Assembly: GCA_022824305.1 (NCBI GenBank)
Contig: JAJEAD010000089.1
Span: forward strand, 197,457 to 261,456
DNA: 64,000 nt
Source: Gammaproteobacteria bacterium
GTDB taxonomy: Bacteria; Pseudomonadota; Gammaproteobacteria; HK1
Direction of reading: 5' to 3'
In this document: piece by piece, positions 43,552 through 51,609 of the stretch
How the letters are laid out: every line of letters starts with the position of its first letter
Numbering within the stretch: position 1 is the first letter of the stretch
Program-made: the position numbers and the translations under genes
Notes under the pieces: generated by a model
Databases searched by the model: none
Told to the model about the DNA's origin: nothing
What the model saw: the letters and a program-made list of their open reading frames with translations, nothing else

Positions 43552-45339
43552 GTGACTACCAAGCGCTTCATTCCGAAGTCGGAACTCCTCGACTGGCTCA
43601 GAGGTTCCGTGAGGCGCCGTGAGAGTGTCGTGCTCAAGGTCATCGCCGATCCGCACAAGGAGGTGATCACTCTCCGGCTGTCGGAAGGAAAGCTGATTCA
43701 CGTGGACTGTGAGGGTCGCACCCCTCTCGAGACATTGCTTCTGTTGGCGGAGTGCGAGCGGGTCAAGTTCGGATACTCTTCCGTACGCACGAGCGAGCGC
43801 CGGGCGCTCATGTCGGCGGAAGGCTTTCTCAAGTGGCTGGATTCCGCCGGCGAGAATGTCGAGGGCGTATTCGGTGCAGAGATCGGCGCTTCGCATCGTG
43901 CATCGGAGGAAGGTCGCTGGTCGGGAGCACTGCGCGGCGGTTCGACCAGGAAGGGCAAGGCGCCTCTGGTGGCGGCAGTCGCGGTAACGACGGTGCTGGT
44001 CGTCGTTTTCGGGCTCTACCTGTCGACAGGATTCGAAGCCGGGGACTCCGTGGAGACTCGAAGCGCAGCCGCCTCGCGCAATTCGTCGACCACGATCGAT
44101 GGCGTGCCCGCCGCCGTCGTTCCGCAGTCCATAGTCGAGTCGACGACGTGGAGAGCCGGGCGAACCTATCTTCTCGACGGGCTCGTATTCGTGGAGAGTG
44201 GAGCTCGTCTCACCATCGAGCCGGGGGTGACCGTGCTGGGCGGACCGGGTTCTGCCCTGATAGTCACCCGAGACGCGTCGTTGCACGCACGTGGCACGCT
44301 GGTCGAGCCGATCGTGTTCACCAGCGCAATGGCGGAGGGGGAGCGTGCGAGCGGCGACTGGGGAGGCGTGGTACTGCTGGGAAATGCGCCGACCAACCGC
44401 GGCCAGACCAACATCGAGGGTATATGGTCGGGTGACCCGAGAAGCGTCTTCGGCGGCACTGATCCGGACTCGAATTGCGGGTTGCTCGAGTTCGTTCGGA
44501 TAGAGTTTGCCGGCCACGAGCTCGGGCAGGGCAACGATCTGAGTGGTTTGACCCTCGGGGGCTGCGGTTCGGAGACGATCATTCGGTACGTTCAGGTGCA
44601 TCGTGCGCACGATGACGGGGTAGAGATATTCGGAGGCACCGTGGGTCTCAAGTACGTCATCGTCACTCAGGCCCGCGACGATGCATTCGACTGGGATCTG
44701 GGGTGGACCGGAAGGGCCCAGTTCCTGGTTGTCCAGCAGCATCCGGATGTGGGTGACGCCGGCTTCGAGGGCGACAATCGGAATGACGATCCCGAGGCGA
44801 AGCCCGTCTCTCAGCCGCGTATCTACAATGCCACGCTGGTGGGTTCGCGTAGTCCGAATCGCGATCAGCGGGCAATGGTGATACGACACGGGTCAGGGGG
44901 TGAGTTTCGCAACTTCCTGATTGCCGGCTTTCCCCTGGAGGCGGTCGATCTGCGCGGCGAGCTCACCACCCAACGCATTTCTTCCCGCGTGCTCTCCTTC
45001 GGCAGCATCGCCATGTACATGATCGGCGCGGACGGCCGAACCTTCTTCCGGGAAGAGTCGGGGGAGAACGACGATGACGGTGGATTCGATGAAAGGCACT
45101 ACTTCTCGCGGATCGCACCCGATGTTGCTCTTGACGTGCCGCCGGCACTGGGGCCCAACGCCTGGAACCTGACCGAGCCGGACTTCGCGCCGGTAGCGGC
45201 GTACGTCGCGGCGGGAAGCGATTCGCTTCCGCCCGAAAACGACGAGTTCTGGGAAGGAAGCGAAAACTACTATGGCGCCGTGCGTCACGGCGACGAGGGG
45301 AACTGGACGCTGGGGTGGACCGCGTACCCGGAGAATTGA
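43552..45339 (+). CDS. DUF4388-like/transmembrane/beta-helix protein of unknown function
   Basis: 595 residues in three parts. Residues 1-100 (PKSELLDWLRGSVRR, ITLRLSEGKLIHVDCEGRTP, ETLLLLAECERVKFGY) resemble the cytoplasmic DUF4388/PatA-type domain. One membrane helix follows at 137-160 (APLVAAVAVTTVLVVVFGLY). The rest should be periplasmic and matches a widespread right-handed beta-helix family: YLLDGLVFVESGARLTIEPG, SGDWGGVVLLGNAPTNRG, FGGTDPDSNCGLLEFVRIEF and IIRYVQVHRAHDDGVEIFGG. The frame has a stop at 43504 and GTG 43552 is the first usable start, without a clear ribosome-binding site. It ends one base before the amt gene. Role unknown; an envelope sensor or scaffold is possible. Confidence 0.75.
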   Translation: MTTKRFIPKSELLDWLRGSVRRRESVVLKVIADPHKEVITLRLSEGKLIHVDCEGRTPLETLLLLAECERVKFGYSSVRTSERRALMSAEGFLKWLDSAGENVEGVFGAEIGASHRASEEGRWSGALRGGSTRKGKAPLVAAVAVTTVLVVVFGLYLSTGFEAGDSVETRSAAASRNSSTTIDGVPAAVVPQSIVESTTWRAGRTYLLDGLVFVESGARLTIEPGVTVLGGPGSALIVTRDASLHARGTLVEPIVFTSAMAEGERASGDWGGVVLLGNAPTNRGQTNIEGIWSGDPRSVFGGTDPDSNCGLLEFVRIEFAGHELGQGNDLSGLTLGGCGSETIIRYVQVHRAHDDGVEIFGGTVGLKYVIVTQARDDAFDWDLGWTGRAQFLVVQQHPDVGDAGFEGDNRNDDPEAKPVSQPRIYNATLVGSRSPNRDQRAMVIRHGSGGEFRNFLIAGFPLEAVDLRGELTTQRISSRVLSFGSIAMYMIGADGRTFFREESGENDDDGGFDERHYFSRIAPDVALDVPPALGPNAWNLTEPDFAPVAAYVAAGSDSLPPENDEFWEGSENYYGAVRHGDEGNWTLGWTAYPEN

Positions 45340-45340
45340 A

Positions 45341-46693
45341 ATGGCCGCTTTCACCATGTCGATAAGCGGAGGATCACGTCGGGAGTTCCCGAAGCGGGCG
45401 GCAAGGGGATTGTCGGCCTGGCAAGAGCTGGGGGCCGGAGGAGCGTTGCTCGCCGCACCGGTCATGGCGTTCGCAGACGAGATCGACTCCGGCGATACCG
45501 CATGGATGATCACGGCCACGGCCCTGGTGCTGTTCATGACCATTCCCGGGTTGTCGCTGTTCTATGCCGGAATGGTCCGCAGCAAGAACGTCCTTTCCGT
45601 ATTCATGCAGTGCTTTGCCATTGCGGGCCTCGTGTCGATTCTCTGGGCCATGTATGGCTACAGCCTCGCGTTCGACGAGGGCAGCGCCCTGATCGGGGGC
45701 TTGGGAAGGTCGTTTCTGAGCGGAGTCGGCGTGGATGCGGTCATCGGCACGATTCCCGAGAGCGTTTTCGTGATCTACCAGATGACCTTTGCCATCATCA
45801 CGCCGGCGCTGATGGTCGGTGCATTTGCCGAGCGGATGAAGTTCTCGGCCCTGCTCGTGTTCATGGCGCTCTGGCTCACCCTGTGCTACGCCCCGGTTTG
45901 CCACTGGGTCTGGGGGGGAGGATGGCTGAGCAGACTCGGCATCCTCGACTTCGCGGGCGGAACCGTAGTCCACATCAATGCCGGCGTCGCCGGTCTCGCG
46001 GCCGCCCTCGTGCTCGGTCCACGCAGGGGGTATCCCGGCAAGCCTATGCCCCCGAACAACCTGGGCTTCACGATCGTCGGGGCAGGCATGCTCTGGGTGG
46101 GTTGGTTCGGGCTCAACGCCGGTTCCGGACTGTCTGCGGACGGCACTGCGGGCATGGCGGTGGTCGTCACCCAACTCTCTGCGGCGGCGGCGGCGCTCAC
46201 CTGGATGTCCTGGGAGTGGATTCGCTACGGCAAACCGACGGTGCTCGGCATTGCATCGGGCGCGATTGCCGGACTCGTCGCCATCACCCCGGCGGCGGGG
46301 TCCGTCGCACCGATGAGCGCAATCATCATCGGCGCGGTATCCAGCGTCATCTGCTTCTTCGTCTCTACGGTGCTGAAGAGGGTACTGGGCTACGACGACT
46401 CCCTCGACGTATTCGGTATCCACTGCATCAGCGGCATCGTCGGCGCCATGCTGACCGGCGTACTCTGCGCGGTGCAGTTCGGCGGTCTGGGATTCGGTGC
46501 AGGCAACAACTCGATCGGGGACCAGGTGTTGACTCAGGCCATCGGGGTGCTCGCGACGCTTGCGTACACGTTCGTCGTGAGCAGCAGCCTGCTGATACTG
46601 CTCGATGCGACCATGGGACTGCGAGTGACTGCGAAACAGGAAGTGCGAGGCCTGGACCTGGCGTTGCACAACGAGCGCGGCTACATCATCTGA
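45341..46693 (+). CDS. amt: Ammonium transporter (Amt/MEP/Rh family)
   Basis: Trimeric inner-membrane ammonium channel/transporter, 450 residues with about 11 helices after a 45-residue N-terminal segment that may be a signal sequence. The twin histidines of the pore are His211 (LDFAGGTVVHINAGVAG) and His361 (DVFGIHCISGIVGAML); Asp203 and the NLGFTIVGAGMLWVGWFGLN block are conserved. ATG 45341 directly follows the stop of the beta-helix gene with only AATTGAA upstream, so translation is probably coupled. No glnK/glnB gene adjoins it, unlike in most proteobacteria. Confidence 0.95.
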   Translation: MAAFTMSISGGSRREFPKRAARGLSAWQELGAGGALLAAPVMAFADEIDSGDTAWMITATALVLFMTIPGLSLFYAGMVRSKNVLSVFMQCFAIAGLVSILWAMYGYSLAFDEGSALIGGLGRSFLSGVGVDAVIGTIPESVFVIYQMTFAIITPALMVGAFAERMKFSALLVFMALWLTLCYAPVCHWVWGGGWLSRLGILDFAGGTVVHINAGVAGLAAALVLGPRRGYPGKPMPPNNLGFTIVGAGMLWVGWFGLNAGSGLSADGTAGMAVVVTQLSAAAAALTWMSWEWIRYGKPTVLGIASGAIAGLVAITPAAGSVAPMSAIIIGAVSSVICFFVSTVLKRVLGYDDSLDVFGIHCISGIVGAMLTGVLCAVQFGGLGFGAGNNSIGDQVLTQAIGVLATLAYTFVVSSSLLILLDATMGLRVTAKQEVRGLDLALHNERGYII

Positions 46694-46920
46694 GGGCGGG
46701 GCATCCCCGGACGCCACTCTCCGTTGCGCCGTCCCCGACCTCTCCCGGAGGACGGGCGAAAGCGAGCGCGGCGGGACATGTCCCCGTGCCGGATCGATTT
46801 CCGGGCCACGACGCGAACAGTGGGTAAACTCCCACGTGATGCGTGAGTGCCGGCGCAGGGCCGTCGCTCGACGGCGCGCCCGCGGCGCGGTGCTCCCGGC
46901 AGCGGAAAAGGAGTCTTGCC

Positions 46921-47043
46921 ATGAACGAAGAAGGTCTCGCCTACACCTCCGCCGTCGAACTCGTCCGCCGGGAGCTGTCTCCGGTGGAAGTCATGGAGGC
47001 GACGCTTGCCCGCCTGGAAGCCCTGAATCCGCGGCTCAACGCG
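46921..47043 (+). pseudogene. 5' stump of an amidase (GatA/AMS family) gene
   Basis: From ATG 46921, which has a good AAAGGAG site, the frame encodes about 41 residues that match the N-terminus of amidase-signature proteins (LAYTSAVELVRRELSPVEVM, then RLEALNPRLNA). Similarity stops abruptly near 47043; the frame continues to 47232 through non-family sequence and into the 3' end of the opposite-strand MFS gene. The Ser-cisSer-Lys catalytic core is wholly absent. It looks like a deletion that removed the rest of the gene while leaving its translation signals. Confidence 0.75.
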
Positions 47044-47123
47044 GGGGGCTCGAGCACCGTCCCCTGTAGCCGGTTCGGGTGGAAGCTCGGCCCTCCCCTC
47101 ACCCCGTATCCGGTCCGAGGAGC

Positions 47124-48635
47124 TCACCCCCCGGAGGGAGCGGCCGCCTCCGGGCGCCGGAAGGGCACCAGGAGGAGCACCGGCAGCGCGCCGAGCGAGA
47201 GCCACGTCATCAGACGAAAGACGTTCGCGTAGGAGATGGCGACGGCCTGCTCCGCGACCTCGGCCCAGGCGGTGGTGAGTCCCGATACCCGGTCGAGGGC
47301 GTAGGCGGCATGCTCGGCGAAGAGCAATTGCTCGTTGCCCACCACGAAGTGGGCGCCGAGCTGCTCGGTGTTGACCTGCAGGCCGCGGGTGAGCAGCGCG
47401 ACGAGCAGCGCCACGCCGGCGCTGCTCACCACGTTGAAGCTCAGGCTCACCAGCGTCGCCGCGTCGTTGTAGTACTCCGCCTTCACCGTGGCGTACATCA
47501 TGTAGAAGATGGACATCCACATGAACGAGGAGCCGATGCCGAAGAAGACGTGGGGGAAGTAGATGTCCCACAGCCCGACGTCCTGGTTGTAGCCGGAGAG
47601 GAGGTGGCAGCCATAGGCGAAGACAAGGTATCCGAACGCGCAGAGCAACCGGGGGTCGTAGCGCGCAAGGAGGGGGCCGAGGAGCATCATCACCACGATC
47701 TGCACCAGTCCACGGAACACGAACACGAGTCCGATGGTGATCACCTCCAGCCCCTTGAGGCTGGTGAGCATCGGGGGAATGAGCACCAGGGGGACGAGGC
47801 TCATGCCCGACATGAGGCAGCACAGCGTGAGTCCGTAGCTCAGGTTCCAGTCGCGCAGCACCCCCCAGCGAATGAAGCGCAGGCGGCTGGACAGCGTATG
47901 CCCCAGGTAGACGGAAAGGGCGAGCGCCGCGAGCGCGAGCCAGCCGATGATCTCCGGAGATTCGAGCCAGTCCAGGCGCTGGCCGCGGTTGAGGACCATC
48001 TGGACCGCGAGCAGCACGACCGAGAGCGCCACGAAGCCGGTCCAGTCGAACTCGAGCTTCCGGTCCTCGTCCACTCGATCGAGGAAGACGACGCACGCGA
48101 TGGTCGCCACCACCGAGATCGGGGCGATGATGAAGAAGCTGACCCGCCAACTGTACCAGTCGGCGAGGTAGGCGCCCGCGGTCGGCCCGAACACCCAGCC
48201 CGTGGTCAGGGCGACCGACCAGATCGCCATCGCGGTGCCGCGTCGCTCGTAGGAGACGAGCCCGATGCACAGGCTCTGCGAGAGAACGAAGATCGGAGCG
48301 CCGAAGATGGCCTGACAGATGCGCCACAGGATCACTTCCTCGAGGGAGCCCGCGGCGCCGATCAGGGCGGAGGAGACGGTGAAGGCGATCATCGAACCCA
48401 CGAGCAGGTTCTTGGTTCCGAAGCGCGCCGCGAGCCAGGGAGTGGGAGGGATGCCGATCGCGCCGGCGACCACCGCGGCGGTGACCACCCAGGTCACCTG
48501 GTCCAGCCCCACCGAGAGATCCCCCTGCATCTGCGGCAGGAGCGCGGTGCCGATGGTGGTGGCGAAGGTGTAGCACCACGCACCGAGCGTTATGCTCCAG
48601 AACCCGAGGTCGGCGAGCCCTTTGCCTGCCGGCAT
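47124..48635 (-). CDS. MFS exporter, DHA2 (EmrB/QacA) type
   Basis: Proton-driven drug or metabolite exporter with 14 predicted helices, 503 residues. Seen: FATTIGTALLPQMQGDLSVG with QVTWVVTAAVVAGAIGIP, the motif-A-like PTPWLAARFGTKNLLVGSM, antiporter motif C region TTGWVFGPTAGAYLADWYSW and FRGLVQIVVMMLLGPLLARY. ATG 48635. An EmrA-type membrane-fusion partner is not adjacent. It is divergent from the large MoxR-operon gene (124 bases between starts), and its 3' end faces the amidase stump. Confidence 0.9.
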   Translation of the reverse strand: MPAGKGLADLGFWSITLGAWCYTFATTIGTALLPQMQGDLSVGLDQVTWVVTAAVVAGAIGIPPTPWLAARFGTKNLLVGSMIAFTVSSALIGAAGSLEEVILWRICQAIFGAPIFVLSQSLCIGLVSYERRGTAMAIWSVALTTGWVFGPTAGAYLADWYSWRVSFFIIAPISVVATIACVVFLDRVDEDRKLEFDWTGFVALSVVLLAVQMVLNRGQRLDWLESPEIIGWLALAALALSVYLGHTLSSRLRFIRWGVLRDWNLSYGLTLCCLMSGMSLVPLVLIPPMLTSLKGLEVITIGLVFVFRGLVQIVVMMLLGPLLARYDPRLLCAFGYLVFAYGCHLLSGYNQDVGLWDIYFPHVFFGIGSSFMWMSIFYMMYATVKAEYYNDAATLVSLSFNVVSSAGVALLVALLTRGLQVNTEQLGAHFVVGNEQLLFAEHAAYALDRVSGLTTAWAEVAEQAVAISYANVFRLMTWLSLGALPVLLLVPFRRPEAAAPSGG

Positions 48636-48759
48636 TCTCGATCCTCATCGCTTGGGAGGACCGCGCCTCCTCGCTTCGGCGAGCGGCGATTATCGCCAGC
48701 GCCGCGCCTCATGGCGATGCTTCCGGGCGGGAGCGCCGCACCCTGGATCCGGGCCTGAA

Positions 48760-50835
48760 ATGCGCCACTTGCCGCAAACGAGCCGGGCACATCGCGCTTG
48801 GGCCTGCCGGGTCCGGACGGGCGCCTTCCTGCTCGCGGTCGCTACCGGCGTGCCGGCTTCGGATCTGCCGGGAACGGTCCCGGAAACGCCGGGTTCTCCC
48901 GGAACGGCGGACCCGCCCTCCCCCGTCGCCGTCCCGGGGATGGCTTCCGGCGCCGCGGTGGACATTCAGGCCGCGCTGGGTTTCGCCGGCACCTACCGCC
49001 TCGGAGGCTGGTCACCGCTCACCGTGACGCTGGACAACCGCCGCACGGACCTGAACGGACATCTCGAAGTGAGAGTGGCGGGCGGAGACGGGCCGGATGG
49101 GGCGTCCTTCGCCAACGTCCACCGCCGTCCCTTCGAGCTGCCGGGAGATTCCCGCAAGCGCTTTCATTTTACGGTTTACATGAAGAGTTTCTCTGATCCT
49201 ATTGATATAAAAATTTTTTCCGGTGGAAGAGAGGTTGCCGGCAAGACCTTCGACCTGCGATCCGGCGTCACCAACGCTCACATGCTCCTGGTGCTCGGCC
49301 GCAATGCCGACCTCGACTACCTCAACGACCCGCGGGGTCGTCGCCTGAGGGTGCTGTACCCGCGCATGGAACGCCTCCCCGAACACTGGGCGGGATACGA
49401 CGGAGTGGGCGCGGTCGTCGTCCACGGCCACTCGCTCGAGGACCTGAGCACGCGCCAGTACGCGGCCCTGACGAAATGGCTGGCCAACGGCGGGGTGCTC
49501 GCGGTTTCCGGCGGGCCGGATTACGGCCTGCTCAGGACCGGGCGTCTCGCCCGTCTCCTGCCCGGTGTGCCGCTGGGCCTCCAACGCCTGCCGGAGGGGA
49601 ACGCGGTCGGCGCCGCGCTCGGCATGCCGCTCTCGGTGCCCCGGCCCTTCCACGTCAACCTCGTGAGGAGCTTCGAGGGTCGGGTGCTGCACCGCACCGG
49701 GGACATCCCGCTCGTGATCGCGCGCCCCGTGGGCCGGGGCCGGGTGCTCTACCTCACCTTCGACATTTCCCGCTATCCCTTCGACGGCTGGACCGGCATG
49801 GCCCCGTTGTGGCACCGGCTGCTCGATCTCCCGCCGCTTCAGTCCCTGACCGAACGCCTGATGGAAGCGGAGGAGTCGAGCAGCCTGCCCGACCTCATCC
49901 AGGCCTCTCCCCTCTCCTTTCCCGGACATCCGCTGCTCTTCGTCTTCATCGTGCTGTACCTGGGCTGCATCGCCGCCGCCGGCCACTTTCGCCCTTCCTC
50001 GGGAGGGCTCGGGCGCAGCGCCGCCCGACTGCGCTGGGGGGCGCCGCTGGTGTTCGCGCCGGTCGCCTTCTATCTCTTCGGGCCCGTGCTCTACCCTTCA
50101 GGACCGGTCGCGGTGATCGCGGCGCTCATCTCTCCGCACCCCGAAGGCCCGCTGGCCGAGCTCCGGCTGGAGGTCGGCCTCTTCTCCACCACCGATTCCC
50201 CGCTGCGCTTCGAGTACCGCTCGCCCGAACCGGTGTTTCGCGCCTCGTCCCGGGGCGCTCCGGCTCAACCCTCGACGGACTGGCGGCACCAGTCCGCGAC
50301 TTCGGGCGGCTCGCTGGCGCCGGCGACGCAGGGCAGGTACCTGCTTCACGCGCTGGAAGGGCGTGACGTCATCGCGTGGGACCTGCACGCGTCACTGCGC
50401 GACGAGGAGACCGGGCTGCTTCTCGAGATCCGAAACCGGTCCGGCCGTTCCCTGCACGATGCCTGGCTCGTCGCCGACGGGAATGCCTACTCGCTCGGGT
50501 CCCTGCCCGCCGACGCGGACTCGGCCCGTGTCCTGGATCGCGAGCGCGACGGCGTCGTGCTCAGGCAACGCTCCTGGAGGGGGCTGCTCTCGAGCGAATC
50601 CCCCATCCCGCGCACCCGTCCCCACGCGAAGGCGGGGATGGTCGAGCGGCAACTGGCACGCCTGCGCGAACGCGGCGCCTGGTCGCCGCACGAGGCCCTG
50701 CTGCTGGGCTTTGCACCGAGTCCCCTGCGCTTCCACGGCGTCGGCGCCGAATGGCGCCGCCACGAGCTCGCCCTGGTGCTCCTGCACATCCCCTTCCAGC
50801 GCCGAATCCAGGACTCGGGAAGGTTCCACCCCTGA
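48760..50835 (+). CDS. Large envelope protein of unknown function, first gene of MoxR operon
   Basis: 691 residues, not assigned to a named family. An N-terminal signal-like segment (RTGAFLLAVATGVPAS) is followed by a beta-sandwich region (GFAGTYRLGGWSPLTVTLDN), a segment with a glutamine-amidotransferase-like fold by appearance (YDGVGAVVVHGHSLEDLSTR, ALTKWLANGGVLAVSGG, GRGRVLYLTFDISRYPFDGW), two membrane helices (about 390-408 and 427-445), and a C-terminal soluble domain. ATG 48760. Residues 136-158 are encoded by a strikingly AT-rich patch (see findings). Its TGA overlaps the next ATG. Possibly a membrane-anchored binding or scaffold protein for the downstream complex. Confidence 0.7.
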   Translation: MRHLPQTSRAHRAWACRVRTGAFLLAVATGVPASDLPGTVPETPGSPGTADPPSPVAVPGMASGAAVDIQAALGFAGTYRLGGWSPLTVTLDNRRTDLNGHLEVRVAGGDGPDGASFANVHRRPFELPGDSRKRFHFTVYMKSFSDPIDIKIFSGGREVAGKTFDLRSGVTNAHMLLVLGRNADLDYLNDPRGRRLRVLYPRMERLPEHWAGYDGVGAVVVHGHSLEDLSTRQYAALTKWLANGGVLAVSGGPDYGLLRTGRLARLLPGVPLGLQRLPEGNAVGAALGMPLSVPRPFHVNLVRSFEGRVLHRTGDIPLVIARPVGRGRVLYLTFDISRYPFDGWTGMAPLWHRLLDLPPLQSLTERLMEAEESSSLPDLIQASPLSFPGHPLLFVFIVLYLGCIAAAGHFRPSSGGLGRSAARLRWGAPLVFAPVAFYLFGPVLYPSGPVAVIAALISPHPEGPLAELRLEVGLFSTTDSPLRFEYRSPEPVFRASSRGAPAQPSTDWRHQSATSGGSLAPATQGRYLLHALEGRDVIAWDLHASLRDEETGLLLEIRNRSGRSLHDAWLVADGNAYSLGSLPADADSARVLDRERDGVVLRQRSWRGLLSSESPIPRTRPHAKAGMVERQLARLRERGAWSPHEALLLGFAPSPLRFHGVGAEWRRHELALVLLHIPFQRRIQDSGRFHP
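49166..49232 (+). other. AT-rich island with A5T6 tract inside a GC-rich gene
   Basis: Roughly two-thirds A+T within a gene that is otherwise about 70% G+C. It contains consecutive rare codons (ATA AAA ATT TTT) and the homopolymer tract AAAAATTTTTT at about 49208-49218. The reading frame continues through it. The -1 frame is also open onward to 50366. Confidence 0.85.
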
Positions 50836-51605
50836 TGCGACCGAATCCGCTGGTCCGCGAAGTGCTCGAGGGGCTCATCGTCGCGGACCGGGCCCACTCC
50901 ATTCACCTCGCCCACCTCTCGGTGCAGGCGCTCGTGCTCTTCCTGTGGTGGCCCCCCCGCAACGACCTCTACCACGTGCTCGCGACCGCCAACCCGCCCG
51001 ATACCCTGCTCGCGGTCGTCATCGCGCTCGGAGTGACCCACGCCTGGTACAGCATGCGGGCCGGAGCGGAGGAGATCCTGCTGCCGGGCCAGCACCCGCT
51101 CGGAGAGTGGGCGCTGGCGAGCCCGCTCCCGCTCCCGCGCGTCCTGGGCGGGTACCTCGGAGGGCACCTGCTGCAGAGTCTGCACGCGGTCTTCCTCTCG
51201 TCACCCTTCCTGCTCGCCGCCTATTCCGTCGGCGGGGGCACGTGGCCGGTGCTGGCCTTCGCTCTCGCCGGGCTGATGATGCAAGCCCTCTCGTACCGAC
51301 TCGTGGGCGCGCTGCTGTACCTCACGCTGGGGCATCGCCGGACCCTGACCATGATCTCGGTGCGCGCAGTGCTCCTGTTGGGATACGCTCTTCCCCTCGC
51401 CCTCTTTCCGGCGGCGAGTCACATCATGGTCTCCTACAACCTCTTCAATGCTCCCACGTCCGCGGATCCGGGCGCGATTCCGGAGGTCGCGACCTTCCTG
51501 CTCCTCCATGCGGCGCTCTCGCTGCTCCTGATCGCGGCCCTGCACCTCGTGCTCTCCCGGCACCTCCGCGGCGCCGCCGCCGGCGCGGGCGAGAGCGCGA
51601 CCTGA
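50835..51605 (+). CDS. Polytopic membrane protein, ABC-2 permease-like
   Basis: 256 residues with about six hydrophobic segments (HLAHLSVQALVLFLWW, LLAVVIALGVTHAWY, GTWPVLAFALAGLMM, VLLLGYALPLALFPA, VATFLLLHAALSLLL). The topology and the start LVREVLEGLIVADRAHSIHL resemble ABC-2 type export permeases, but no ATP-binding subunit is encoded in this operon, so it is not certain that it belongs to a transporter. ATG 50835 overlaps the upstream stop (TGATG). Confidence 0.65.
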   Translation: MRPNPLVREVLEGLIVADRAHSIHLAHLSVQALVLFLWWPPRNDLYHVLATANPPDTLLAVVIALGVTHAWYSMRAGAEEILLPGQHPLGEWALASPLPLPRVLGGYLGGHLLQSLHAVFLSSPFLLAAYSVGGGTWPVLAFALAGLMMQALSYRLVGALLYLTLGHRRTLTMISVRAVLLLGYALPLALFPAASHIMVSYNLFNAPTSADPGAIPEVATFLLLHAALSLLLIAALHLVLSRHLRGAAAGAGESAT

Positions 51606-51609
51606 AAGG

